Below, piece by piece: positions 11,355 to 21,990 of a stretch of DNA of 64,000 bases. Every line of letters begins with the position of its first letter. Positions within the stretch are counted from its first letter, which is position 1. This DNA comes from Balaenoptera acutorostrata (taxonomy: Eukaryota > Chordata > Mammalia > Artiodactyla > Balaenopteridae). The stretch covers positions 63,695,603-63,759,602 of the forward strand of contig NC_080081.1 in the NCBI RefSeq assembly GCF_949987535.1, written 5' to 3'. The translations under genes were made by a program, and so were the position numbers. The notes under the pieces are model-generated. The model ran no database searches, was not told the origin of the DNA, and was given only the letters and a program-made list of their open reading frames with translations.

Positions 11355-11803
11355 CTCCTAGTGTTGTACCTCTGGGTTGATTCCAGTTTTGGACTATTTC
11401 ATAGAAAACTATGATAAACATCTTTGTGCATAAAGGTTTTCCACATTAAGGATTTTTTCCCCTTAGGCTAGATTCCCAGAAATAAAATCACTAGGTTTAA
11501 AGTTAAGAATATTAAGCCCCTTGAGACACATTTTCAGGCATCTAGTTGAAGAACAACATCTAAATAGTGAAGCCACCTGAATGGCACAGATGCCATCAGG
11601 CCTACTGCTGAGTCACCTTATTTGTGCAGGCTCATTGGGGGCACCACTTTACACTATTCAGTATCCTGTGATAAACCATAATGGAAAAGAATATGAAAAA
11701 GAATATGTATATGTGTATAACTGAGTCACTTTGCTGTACAGTGGAAATTAATACAAAATTGTAAATCAACTATACTTCAATAAAATTTTTAAAAATGGAA
11801 AAA
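11355..11803 (+). mobile_element. TSD-bounded insertion with an L1 3' end
   Basis: The right part, about 11,653-11,803, is a plus-strand L1 3' UTR of the artiodactyl type (ctttgctgtacag, atcaactatacttcaataaa) with an A-rich tail. The left part, about 11,365-11,520, looks like an old L1 3' region in the opposite orientation. About 130 bases between them are unassigned. All of it lies between exact 14-bp TSDs, so it behaves as one insertion or as an insertion into an already composite site. Confidence 0.65.
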
Positions 11804-11817
11804 AAATACATGTCTTG
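11804..11817. repeat. Target-site duplication, right copy (aaatacatgtcttg)
   Basis: Exact repeat of 11,341-11,354 directly after the L1 A-rich tail. Confidence 0.85.
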
Positions 11818-14525
11818 TTGACTAGGACTGGCTGTTTGGATATCTGTGAGATTCACTGTTTGTAATGATAATACAATCAAAGCCTCTAAGGAATTGGATT
11901 TAGTTCTAAGAACCTGGAGTCTTTCTTTGAAGGGACCTTTTACAAATATTAGCAAGTATCAGCCTTAATATCCAACTTGTATGCCTTACTGAGTTTTCAT
12001 GAGATTAGCAGCCATTACTAGTTCTTTGTCTGGAAGTTGAAATGAAAAGCAGAGAGTTGCAGTGGGCTGAGAGAACACTTCTGTTTCATGTCCCCATACT
12101 GTTTTGGTCCAAATGACTCAGATACAGTACTACAGCTGTTTCAGCATTCTTGGGTTTTGTTTGCCAGCTCTGTTGGAGACTAAAGCTTATATAAGTAATA
12201 TAAAACCTCAGCATTTACAACATAAAGGCACCACAAGAACTGTCAGACATTAAGATTTGGTAGGATTTTATTTGGAGGAATTTTATTTTAAAATGTAATA
12301 TCCTTTTCCTTTCTTTGGCAAAATAGAATCAGGAGAACTTGGATGGAACTCTACTGCTTATGAAAAGTCTCACCCTGTTCATATAAGCAAGTCTGTCACC
12401 CTTGATTGGAAAGTAATAATTCATAAAGCTTAATGTTATTATCATCCCTCTGCCTGGAGTGATAGATATTCTTGAGGCCTTTTAAATAAAAAGTTTAAAA
12501 TTGAATTTGCAACTCAAAAGATTGGTGGGTTCAGATGTTAGTTTCCTGCTGAGTAACTGGGAAAACAATTCTAAAGTAGCCAGTAGTGTGTTAGGAATGG
12601 CAGTTTTATTAAATGTCTTGATGGAGTGCAATGAAAACACACTTTTGGTGTCTTTATGCAGCCTTTCCCTCTACAAAAATAATCGTTTTCTCATAGATGT
12701 TAGTGTTTGCCTTCACTCTACTTATCTGGTTATTCTCCCAGTTCAGGTTTTCTGCAAAGTTTTTCAAAAGAAGATGAGATTTGGTTTTAGTTAGTAGCAG
12801 ACCAGTAAGATTCTCATGTATGAACAATTGTCTGACACTGCTCAGGAGATTATGATTTACATTGCATCATATAATTTTGTAGAATAACAAGTCTTAAACA
12901 GTCCACTTGGTCTAAAATAGTGCCATTGAGTATTTTGGTCTCATGGTGATGAACCTTCTAACATCACAGATCTTCAGTGAAGTCCTTGAAGGAGCTGGGT
13001 CTTGCTGGAAGGAAGAGAACCATCCAGATGTGGGAAGGCTTCTCTCACCCAATAGAAAGCCAGCAAGTTCATTTAAAAGGGTATCTTTCAATTATGAAAC
13101 CTGGCAGGCATTAAAGGACACTTGGCAGTTGAACTTTGCAAAAACATTTGCACTGGCGGCTAAAGAGGACCTTCTCTTTTGCCGGTTTCATGAAAAAAAA
13201 AAAAAGAAACATTTTGCAGTTTCACCTCAATTTCCTCTCTCCTTTTTTCCACAAAAACAAAAGGTGATTTTTTCAAGGTCCCTGTATCAGCATTATTTGA
13301 CATCCTCATATGGGTTTGACCAAATAACCGACCAAACCCCTTAGGATGAAAATTGAAAATTTGTTATGATTTCCACCCCTCACTCCCAGTCTTGTCTCTC
13401 AGTCAATGGCAAATTGTCTCTTTTCCCAGTTTCTTTATTTTTCCCCCTATGGGCAAAACACTGCTGCTATAAAAATAAAAACAGTGAAATTCCAGTCCTG
13501 ACTAAATTTGGGAATTCTCGCACACATGAAAAAAATCTTTGTTTCTCCTTGGGAAATTGGCAAAGTGAAAATTGACAGCTTAGCTTTTCTCACATTGGCA
13601 CATATATTAACTTCAGGAATTGGATTTTTAAATGATTTTCAACATATTTTTAGGGAAAAAAAATGCTACTTACATGTAAGTGTGGCTTATGTTTATCTCC
13701 ACACCATATATCCTGTATGGAGATCTTTATAACCAGACTTGAAGTGTCCCTTTCTTCCTGGGCATGGATGTAGCTTTGTAAGAATGGAGGCCTCTTCCTC
13801 ACTATTCCTCAAATCAAGACATTGTCTATTCCTGCTTAGATCATTGGGAATTGTGGCACGTAAGGCAGCATCAGACTGCCAAGTGACTGGCCAGTTAAGG
13901 GCATCTTTGATTTTCTGCCAAGATATTGACAAAGTTCTCACATCAGCAGAGTTTGGGTACCCTGTGCCTTAGAATATTTGTTTATGATATAAAATAACTC
14001 TGGATAATCTTATTAGTATCATTCAACACACTAGTGGTTCAAGTCCTACTCTATAATTTGTGTGTACATGTATGTGTGTTTTCTTCTTCAGTGTTTATCC
14101 TTAACAGAACAAAATAGTTGCTCTAAAATCCTATGCATAAACATAGGTATAACAACTGGTAAAAAGACAAATGGCAACCTACTCAGATTTTTTAAGGCCC
14201 CAAATTTAACTCTCTCCTTTTCTGCACATATCTATTTTGTAATTTTGTTTCTAATATCCAAATTATACGGAAAATTTCGTTGTCTGCTGCATTTTCGGTG
14301 AAGCTTTAGGCCCTGCCTGTAAGACATGGAGGGATTGTCTTGCATTTTGTACTTAAATGTGCCTGTGGGGAGCATTAACCCATCCTAGTATAAAGGGAGA
14401 ATGGCTAGCTCGTGGAACTGGGGGAAATCTTTGCTGTTGCTCGTGAAGAGATCAAGGCATCTTGATTCACCATGATTTACCAATTCATTCCCCACCTCCC
14501 TTCCCCCCTCTAGCCTCTATCCTCC
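11818..14525. other. Repeat-poor 2.7-kb stretch without a recognised gene
   Basis: I recognise no transposable element here. Open frames reach 133 codons (12,943-13,344), but none resembles a known protein and splice or promoter context is not convincing. This is the longest single-copy-looking stretch in the left half, so it is the natural place to look for conserved non-coding elements. Confidence 0.45.
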
Positions 14526-14987
14526 TGTGGCAGTCTGAAAAATGGCCTCCCAAAAATGTCCAGGTTCCCATCCTCAGAACGTATGAATATGTTACCTTAC
14601 ATGGCAAAAAGAACTTTGCATATGTGATTAAGAATCCTGAAATGGGAATCTTATCCTAGATTATACAGGTGGTGAAACATAATCACAAGGGTCTTGTATA
14701 AGAGGAATGCAGGGAAGTAAGACAAGGGAGAAGGCAATGTGATTAGAGAAGCAAAAATTGGAGTGGTGGGGCCATAAGCCAAGGCACTTCCTACAAGCTG
14801 GAAAGGTAAGAAACGGATTCTCCCCTAGAGCCTCCAGAAGGAACCAGCCCTGCTGACACTTTGATTTTAGCCCCTTAAAACTCCTTTTGGACTTCTGACC
14901 TCCAGAACTGTCAGAGAATACATTTGTACTGTTTTAAGCCACTAGGTTTGTCATAATTTGTTATAGCAGCTGCAGAAAATTAATACA
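14526..14987 (+). mobile_element. MLT1-like LTR (ERVL-MaLR), solitary
   Basis: About 460 bases begin TGTGG and end TAATACA. Internal text is typical of this LTR class: acttctgacctccagaactg and gttttaagccactaggtttg near the 3' end. Imperfect 5-bp flanks (cctcc at 14,521 and ccttc at 14,988) fit an LTR insertion. No internal retroviral genes are attached; it is a solo LTR relic. The subfamily name is from memory. Confidence 0.8.
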
Positions 14988-15204
14988 CCTTCCCATCTTC
15001 CCCTCACCTTCTAGTAAGAATCTCTGACTTTGCTACTGTCTTCATTTTTGCTTTTGGTCAAGCTTTTCATCTCTGTTCCAGTCCTCTTGATCAAGGATTT
15101 GCCTACTTTCCCTTTAATTAACCATCCTCCATACCTAGATTCTTGCACAGCCAAGGAACTTGTCAGTTTTACCCTTCAGTAAGGACCTGTGGTTACAGAG
15201 TCAG
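14988..15204. other. No gene seen
   Basis: Single-copy-looking DNA, pyrimidine-rich at the left edge. Confidence 0.4.
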
Positions 15205-15445
15205 AGTAACATTTCCCAAAATGTGTTCCATGACATATAGGTCATTGACTATGTGAACACAGGGTATACAGTGAGGAAATGTTGCTTATCATATTCCCCT
15301 GTAAGAGGCTCATACTCCAGATTAGCATGTTAATGATCCTGAGAAATTCTACAATTTTGTTTAATGCAATATTTTCCAAATTTATTTGGCTACAGAACAT
15401 TTTTTTTCCATACAACAAATATAAACGTGTCCCAGAAATGGGGTT
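15205..15445. repeat. Possible hAT (Charlie-type) DNA transposon relic
   Basis: The left edge reads acatttcccaaaatgtgttcc. The interior has aatattttccaaatttatttgg and acagaacattttttttcc, which resembles non-autonomous hAT elements with ends of the tttcccaaa type. No TSD or intact terminal repeats were found, so this is tentative. Confidence 0.33.
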
Positions 15446-15984
15446 CCAAGGAGCTGGCTTGGGAAAAAGCTGCACTGGGTTATACCCGGGGTTTTGGGGA
15501 TGCCAATATCCTTCTCCTGTGCCCTGAAACAAATGTCCGTTTGGCCTCTGGATGTGAAAGGAAAGCCAGCTTCCATCAACCAGGGACTGCGCTCTGTGGA
15601 CTCTCCTTCATTAGATGAGGGATGTAAGAAAACTGATGGAACAAGCTCTATGTACCTATGGCAGTTTCCTACTTGGCTTCTTGGGAAATGTGTTTGAAAC
15701 TCACATGGATAGATCTGACTCATGTTTCATAGATCTGCAGTGGCAGGGGGCCTTTAATATATAGATCCAGTGGATTTGCCAAGCAGTGGATTTGATCGCA
15801 GACTATGCAAACTCTTTTAAGATGTGTGCTTAAGATCTGAAGAAGATGAGAATCCACGAGAACCTCCCAAACGGCACAACCTTCCTGGTTCCCAAATCCA
15901 GGAAGGGTACTTTCTGGCCTAACTGGGGTCAGGTGCCCCCTCTACACTAGTCAGCACTGACTAAGGCACAAGTCAGGTATACAG
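15446..15984. other. No gene seen
   Basis: Single-copy-looking DNA. Overlapping open frames of 67-113 codons on both strands encode nothing I recognise. Confidence 0.4.
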
Positions 15985-16185
15985 TCGTAAAATTAGCTAA
16001 CATTTATGCAGTATTTGCTCTATGTTAGGAATTGCTCTGAGAACTTCACACATATCACAACTTTATACAAACTTCTGAGGCATGGGGAGGTTAAAAATAA
16101 CCCACCTGAGGCCACATGGCTTGTAAGTGGCAGTGCTGAGCTTTGAACCCAGGCAGGCTGGTCCCAGAGCCCCTGTTCACAAACC
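15985..16185 (-). repeat. MIR SINE, minus strand
   Basis: Reversed MIR: tagctaacatttatgcag at the left, then a central ggccacatggcttgtaagtg and a right end gaacccaggcaggctggtcc. It explains most of the 138-codon minus-strand frame in this interval, which is not a gene. Confidence 0.88.
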
Positions 16186-16199
16186 CCTGTATTACATGC

Positions 16200-16345
16200 A
16201 AGTGAAAAGAGGGTGAGCTTGGAATCGGGTAGAACTGGGTTTGAACCCAGACTCCTTGCTGTAACCTTGGGCGAGTCTCTTATTCTCTCCCAACTTCTGT
16301 TTCTTCTTTGGAAAATCATGATATGAATACCTGGTGTCAGAATCA
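16200..16345 (+). repeat. MIR SINE, plus strand
   Basis: Plus-oriented MIR with gggtttgaacccagactcct and taaccttgggcgagtctctt. It lies head to head with the reversed MIR ending at 16,185. Confidence 0.8.
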
Positions 16346-16494
16346 TATCATATGCTTGCCAGTCTGTTAATATACTCATCTCTCCCACCCAACTGACCTT
16401 CTCACCAATCTGTTTTGGGAGAATTATGACTGTCAATGGGTGTGTGATCCCTTTAAAGAAAGAGGTTACATTCTGCTGCTTGAAAAACTATGCT

Positions 16495-16990
16495 GAGTTT
16501 AGTTATCGCTTTTTCTTGAATTATTTTCTTATTAAAAAGTTTTTTTCTCATTACAAAAGTAATACATATTTATTTTAGAAAAGAAAGCTAAGCAAAAGTA
16601 AGAGAAAAATTTTAAATCCACAGTAATTCTAGAAGATAATTGCTGTTAACCTTTTGGTGTTAATATTATTTCTAATGTGTTTTTACTCTATATTCTCTAA
16701 ATAGTGCTTTCATACTGTATTCTTTTTACCCTGTATGTTCTTTTTCCAAATGATAATTTGGAAAAATTTCTAAAACGCAATTTTGTAAAAACTGCTTCTT
16801 TTCATTTGGTATATCGTGGACAATTCTCATGCACTAGATAGTCTACAACATTTTTTTTAATGACTCTATGATGGGGACTTAACCAATTCCATATTGTTGA
16901 AAGTTTAGGTAGTTTCCATTTTTGTTTCTGACTGTTACTAAACAATGTTACAATGAAGATCTTTGAAACTCATGTTTTTGACTCATGATT
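16495..16990 (-). mobile_element. Old L1 3' end (L1M-type), minus strand
   Basis: Reversed old L1 3' region: aaagtaatacatatttattt at the left, a central ttcatttggtatatcgtgga, and at the right the ttaccaattccatattgttg and acaatgaagatcttt text. It is heavily diverged. Confidence 0.72.
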
Positions 16991-16993
16991 AAT

Positions 16994-17005
16994 AGAGTCA
17001 ATCTT
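16994..17005. repeat. Target-site duplication, left copy (agagtcaatctt)
   Basis: Exact 12-bp repeat at 17,192-17,203. Confidence 0.85.
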
Positions 17006-17191
17006 TTTTAAAAGTTTCTTTATTTTTATACAATTTAAAGGTTACTTTCCACTTATGGTTATTGAAAAGTATTGGCTATATTCACCGTGTTGTATAATAC
17101 ATCCTTGAGCCTATCTTACATCTACAATTTGTACCTCCCACTCCCTCACCTTTATATTGTAACCCCCTCCCACTGGTAACCACTAGTTAGG
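17006..17191 (-). mobile_element. Short L1 3'-UTR insertion with TSD
   Basis: About 186 bases begin with a T-rich reversed tail, then reversed L1 3' UTR text (cttgagcctatcttacatct, gtaaccccctcccactggta). The exact 12-bp TSD defines both ends, so this is a very short 5'-truncated insertion beside an older L1. Confidence 0.82.
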
Positions 17192-17203
17192 AGAGTCAAT
17201 CTT
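17192..17203. repeat. Target-site duplication, right copy (agagtcaatctt)
   Basis: Exact repeat of 16,994-17,005. Confidence 0.85.
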
Positions 17204-17784
17204 AATGACAACGTTTTGGATCCCTAGAAAGCCAATCGCATTGAATTGCAAGCGGAAAGACCTGATTCATTCAATTTATATTTACTGTGCCAGTGCCCAG
17301 AAATACATTAGGGTATAGCTAAATAAATACCTATTGACAAGGATGAATAGAATCTAAAGCAATTGCTTCCTTTCCAGGTAGATTCATGCCAGCAGCTTAG
17401 CAAGTAGAATCCATGAGAGTACCTGAGTCTCACCTGGCAGGTGAATGGCTCAGAGGCTTATGTGACCTGGCTCTTGTTCATATCTTGTAGGGTATGAATC
17501 ACGACCAATAAGCCTTCCCAATATTCTAGAACCAACAGGACACTTTTGGAGCGTTGCCAAGCTTAGTTTTTCAGATACTGCCCCCAACCCTTACCAGGGC
17601 TTTGTTTTTCTTTTTTTTTTTCTTTTGGAAATGAATGGTATTACTGATCATCAAGTCATGGGGCTTTTAACTCATTTGCTGAGAAACGATCTTCTAAAGT
17701 TACTAGTAATTATTTTTCCCTAGAGGCTCAAATTCTGAGAATTTTCATTCTTATTAAAATCTGTATATTAAAATCACATTTTTT
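17204..17784. other. No gene seen
   Basis: Single-copy-looking DNA with one T-rich run near 17,610. Confidence 0.4.
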
Positions 17785-18070
17785 AAACAATGGAATATCA
17801 TGCAGCCATCCATAAAGATATGTTAGATCTATGTTTTGACATGGAAAGATATACATAATGGTAAATTACATTCATATTAAACAAATACATATATATATAC
17901 ACATATGTTCATATGTGCACAGAAAAATCAGTGAGCATATGAGAGTTGTTAACAGTTGCTACCACTAATGCATGGGAAGTACTTTTATTTTCTACTTTTT
18001 TCTTAAAGTGTTGTTTAAATTTTCACAATGGGCGGGAGTTTTCTCTTATAGGAATCAAAACAATAAAGGT
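17785..18070 (+). mobile_element. Old L1 3' end (L1M-type), plus strand
   Basis: It has aatggaatatcatgcagcca near the left, gacatggaaagatatacata, then gttaacagttgctacc and a decayed aataaagg end. This is the usual order of the last ORF2 codons and 3' UTR in older L1s. A short TA/CA run lies at 17,885-17,905. Confidence 0.8.
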
Positions 18071-18089
18071 AGTCATGATGGTTTAGAAA

Positions 18090-18097
18090 GACAAATA
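18090..18097. repeat. TSD of SINE, left copy (gacaaata)
   Basis: Repeated at 18,445-18,452 on the other side of the SINE. Confidence 0.75.
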
Positions 18098-18444
18098 CTT
18101 TTTTTTTTTAATAAATAAATTTATTTATTTATTTATTTATTTTTGGCTGCATTGGGTCTTCGTTGCTGTGCATGGGCTTTCTCTAGTTGCGGTGAGCGGG
18201 GGCTACTCTTTGTTGCGGTGTGCGGGCTTCTCATTGTGGTGGCTTCTCTTGTTGCGGAGCACGGGCTCTAGGTGCACAGGCTTCAGTAGTTGTGGCTTGC
18301 GGGCTCTAGAGTGCAGGCTCAGTAGTTGTGGTGCACGGGCTTTGTTGCTCCACGGCATGTGGGTTCTTCCCGGTCCAGGGATCAAACCCCTGTCCCCTGG
18401 ATTGGCAGGAGGATTCTTAACCACTGTGCCACAAGGGAAGTCCT
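18098..18444 (-). mobile_element. CHR-type tRNA-derived SINE, minus strand
   Basis: On the minus strand it runs from a tRNA-like head at 18,444 (ggacttcccttgtggcacag) to an A-rich taaataaat tail at 18,100-18,140. The internal promoter B-box region near 18,384 has decayed from gttcga to gtttga. The repeated ttgttgcgg and gcgggct segments are characteristic of this cetartiodactyl SINE family. An 8-bp TSD flanks it. The 92-codon plus-strand frame is reversed SINE sequence, not a gene. Confidence 0.92.
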
Positions 18445-18452
18445 GACAAATA
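18445..18452. repeat. TSD of SINE, right copy (gacaaata)
   Basis: Exact repeat of 18,090-18,097. Confidence 0.75.
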
Positions 18453-18689
18453 ATTTTTTAAATGCAGCTTGTATTATTGTTTATGATGATAGGGAGATTA
18501 ATTTATATCTTGAATTCAGCTTTTATGATTTGGGGGACTATAATATATGCTCCCAGCATTTATAATATATCCTTTTAAAAGTGTGTTTTGATTAAATAAG
18601 TAGACTCTATATTGCATATGATGCCATATTTTTCTCATGACTTCTCATAAATATATGTTCCTTAAGTATATAAAAAGTATTTTACTGGT

Positions 18690-18800
18690 GCATTAATTTA
18701 TTCACTCATTCATTCATTCCTTCAACAGACATTTATTGAATGTTTCATTTCTTGCACTGGGCCACACTGGGGATATGGTTGTTAGCCCACAGACAAGGTC
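18690..18800 (-). repeat. Ancient L2/MIR-era repeat remnant
   Basis: Carries ttcattcattcattcc followed by acatttattgaatg and a 'ctggggata'-like core, as in very old mammalian repeats. I cannot name the family with confidence. Confidence 0.55.
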
Positions 18801-19479
18801 TTGCACAAAACATAATGCATTCATTCCAAGTGAAAATTGATTTTTCACAAGGTAATGGATGCTAGACTAGATAGCATTTCACTGGTATCCCTAGTTTAGA
18901 ACACAACTAACTTCGGAAAAGTAAAAGTCATGAAAAGAGATCAGAAAGAATCAAGTGTTTAAGAATTTATTGCTCAAGTCATACCAAGTGCAAGATTCTC
19001 AAAATCTTTCACAATAGACTATTAATTAGGATCTCCTCCCCCCATATTATGCTCATTCTTTAACTTCCACAGTCTTGAAGAAGATATTCTTCCCTCCTTA
19101 ACAAATTCTGAATGATGCCTGCAGGAGTAGAGGATGGCCTGATATTCCCCTTTCTCCCATTCTGTTCTATGTTCATTACTAGTATGAGGACATTACTAAT
19201 ATGTGCGCCTTTAAGGGACTTCCGGTTCTAAAACCAGTAAAGTCCCAGGCAAATTGGGACAAGCTCATCACCCTGAATAGAAGGGAGGTTGCAAACTTCT
19301 GTGAGTAGTGAAGGATGGCCTGAAATGGGATTCCAGATCTGCCTATATTTACTATAATTTCAGAATAAAGATGAAATTTCTAAGAGAGTAACTTAGGGTG
19401 TGTTTTCTTTTTAATATTTACCCAATTTCTTATAGACTTAAGATCTATTCATTTTGTGTAAATTATAACTCAAAAGTCT
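18801..19479. other. No gene seen
   Basis: Single-copy-looking DNA without recognisable coding or repeat signal. Confidence 0.4.
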
Positions 19480-19660
19480 CAAGTCACAAGCAGGAAAAAA
19501 TTTACAACATATTTAAGAGTTGAAGAAGTAATATCCTTAAGATGTAAAGAACCTCTATGAATCAATAAAAGAGGTACAGACCAGTAGAAAAGTAAAGCCA
19601 TAAGTAGACAAATTTACAAAAGAAAAATACACATGGTAAATTTTTAAAAATAGTTACCCC
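19480..19660 (+). mobile_element. Old L1 fragment, ORF2 C-terminal third
   Basis: It has aagtaatatccttaagatgt, aagaacctctatgaatcaat and aagtagacaaatttacaaaa in the order found in old L1 ORF2. There is no open frame. Confidence 0.7.
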
Positions 19661-20604
19661 ATTTTCCATGTTTTCCTTTTTTACCTTCATGTCCAGCCTA
19701 GAGAAGCATCAGATATAAACAACAATGAGAGAGAACTCCAGGTCAGAAAAACAGTGAGCTCTTGACTAATGGAAGCCATGTGTCCCTGGCAGGAGAGTGA
19801 CTTCCAGGGGCGTTGGTAGGTGCCCACTGCCTGCCCACAGCACCCCCGTGACAGCACACCCTCAAGAGTTTTTTGAACAAGAGCTTTCCAAAACAACACC
19901 ACAAAGTGCATCCCTCATCATCTCTTTGTGATGGTCCATGGAGCGGCCAAGGGTAGACTTGGGTAGCAAGAGTATAATCACTTTTTATTTTTGGAAGCAG
20001 AAAGCACGTCTACTTATTGGCAGCTAAAACGCTGGCATCGGCCAGAGGGAAAAGTTTAGATTACATGGCTTCCCAGTGCCCTTGTTTATCTAAACTAACC
20101 CCTGGGGCAATGGCTTTGGCAAATCTCTCAGTGGTTGCCTTTGAGGAAATCTACCAGAAGTCTTATTCCTTTGTTTTGAAATGTGGATATCACTTGTAAA
20201 AAGTGAAACAAAACACAATGAAACAAAACAATCCTTTCAGTGACCCTGAGCTTCTCCCTGCTCCCCCGCTACTCCATCCTGCACTCTTGCTGCTGTGGCT
20301 CTGTGGAGCAAGTGCAGGGGTGCCCTCAGTGCCCTGAAGCTGAATGCCAGCCTCTCCCAGCTAGGCCTGATCCGGCAGCACCCACAACTGGTTATGCAGG
20401 CTTTTTGGCTAGATTTGGGTTTCTGTAAGGAGTAGTTGCTATTGCCACGGTGATGTGGAGAAATCAATCTGCCTTCAGCCGTGGACGTAAAGGGATTGAC
20501 ACCGTTAAGCTCCATTTTGCCAGAGAGAACCATAAAACTTTGAATTAGAGATTACTTAACAGAAATGAATTTGAATTCAAATAATAAAAAGTGGTATCTC
20601 CTGG
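19661..20604. other. No gene seen
   Basis: Single-copy-looking DNA. The 98-codon minus-strand frame at 20,237-20,533 is not recognisable. A short duplication (tgaaacaaaacacaa, then tgaaacaaaacaatcc) lies near 20,205-20,235. Confidence 0.4.
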
Positions 20605-20770
20605 AATGAGTGGAAAGATCACTGATAGTCAAAAGACTTGGGTTCCAGTCCTAGCTCTCTGCTGTCTAGACCTGTGCGCTGGGCCCATCCCGTCAGTCAG
20701 GTTCTGGACTTCAGTTTTCCTACCAAGTAAATGAGGAGGGTAGATGGTGTCATCTTCCCCCCAAATTAGT
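20605..20770 (+). repeat. MIR/MIR3-type SINE, plus strand
   Basis: It shows gacttgggttccagtcctag followed by a cttcagttttcctaccaag and atgaggaggg segment, in MIR order. It is diverged. Confidence 0.65.
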
Positions 20771-20892
20771 TAATTTGGAACATTGTACTCATTGACTCAT
20801 TCAATGATTTAAAGTTAATTGTCATCTTCCAAGTATAAATTAAGTTTAAACACTCTATTAATTACTCCATTACTTAATTGAACATTAATCAG

Positions 20893-20923
20893 TGTTTATT
20901 ATGCTCCAGGCACATAATAAACA
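20893..20923. repeat. Perfect inverted repeat, 11-bp stem and 9-nt loop
   Basis: The left arm tgtttattatg (20,893-20,903) and right arm cataataaaca (20,913-20,923) are exact reverse complements around the loop ctccaggca. The left arm plus loop resembles old MIR/L2 text. Confidence 0.97.
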
Positions 20924-20966
20924 ATATTTTCGTCTCCTCCTGAGAGATGAGGAGACGAAAATATTG
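20922..20966. repeat. Perfect inverted repeat, 18-bp stem and 9-nt loop
   Basis: The left arm at 20,922-20,939 (caatattttcgtctcctc) and right arm at 20,949-20,966 are exact reverse complements around ctgagagat. It overlaps the preceding 11-bp hairpin by two bases. Confidence 0.98.
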
Positions 20967-21059
20967 CCTGAACGCTGAACAAGAAAACTGGTGTAAGAAA
21001 CAGACAAACTTGTCACTAATAGTATTATCCTTCACAGTTACCTTTAAATCTTATCATTT

Positions 21060-21310
21060 CTATATACCTTTAAAATGTCATCTCCTCCATACGCCTCCAT
21101 TTTCTTTTATGCTACCTTGGACCGTTTCATGTCTCTTGTCTTTTACATATATTTCCTTGCATTCTTAACTATTTGTATTTCTATCTCATCTGTTCTTTCC
21201 TCAAGCCCATTAAACTTGAAGACAGGTACTGAACTGGGTCTCATTGTTTTCTGTCTCCAATGGCACTGAGCACAGTGAGCACACAGTAGGTGCTCAAAAC
21301 ATGTTTGTTC
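21060..21310 (+). repeat. L2 LINE 3' end, plus strand
   Basis: From aaaatgtcatctcctcc on the left to ttgaagacaggtactg and cacagtaggtgctcaaaaca on the right, this is the usual order of the L2 3' end. Only the 3' portion is present. Confidence 0.68.
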
Positions 21311-21894
21311 AGTTGCCTCAACTGATGGAATCCTAATTAACGGCTTTTTATTGCCTGTGTCCAGTTGCCCTCTGTCAATGGTGCTCTCTTAGTGTACTAA
21401 TGGCAAAACCCCCAGACTCCTTTGAGGCTGGGGTGTTTACCTAGAAGCCAGAAAGAAACCTTTCAGGAATGGAGGATTGTTTTTCCTTGAAGACAGAATA
21501 CTCACATTATCAGCCCCAGGATTTTAAGAAGAGCTTTTGCTAACATGAAGTATTCTGGATTATGGCACAGGTATTACGACACCCTTTTCACATCAACACC
21601 AGGAATATTCGTTGCCAGCAGCTGTAGGTTTGGATTTCCCTTAAACCAGCTGTGAGTCTAGATGGAGGTGAGAATTTGCTAAGAGCCACAGGATACCTTC
21701 TGAATTCCATAGCCAAAAGGTCAAGGGGAGGCATTCTTACTACCTGCTAATGCAGCTCAGGAAACAGATATGATCTGGGCTTATTATGTTGCACTTAGAT
21801 GCAATAACTCAATACAGATTATTTTTAATGGGTTCACTTTAAGAAGTGGCAGCAACTATACTCTGTTGAGTGTTCACGTGTTATATGAGAGTCT
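21311..21894. other. No gene seen
   Basis: Single-copy-looking DNA. Confidence 0.4.
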
Positions 21895-21990
21895 GCAAAG
21901 TAATATTACTATTTATGGAATGCTTCCAAAGTGCCAGGTTCTCATCACGTGTGCTATTCCAATGAATCCTCACAATGAGAGTGTCAGATT
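21895..21990 (-). repeat. MIR remnant, minus strand
   Basis: It shows ttatggaatgcttccaaagt, gccaggttctcatcacgtgt and aatcctcacaatgag, matching the reversed 3' half of MIR. Confidence 0.6.

Noticed and set aside
16020..16436. 138-codon minus-strand frame
   Set aside because: It lies across two opposed MIR copies and has no recognisable domain.
18384..18444. tRNA gene candidate in the SINE head
   Set aside because: It has a degraded B box, no intact cloverleaf, and sits at the head of a SINE with tail and TSD. The same applies to 23,430-23,500.
18168..18446. 92-codon plus-strand frame rich in Gly, Leu and Cys
   Set aside because: It is the reverse strand of a CHR-type SINE.
18690..18720. cattcattcattcc repeat as a possible CRISPR or satellite
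   Set aside because: Short tail-type repeat of an ancient element; no spacer-repeat structure anywhere in the window.
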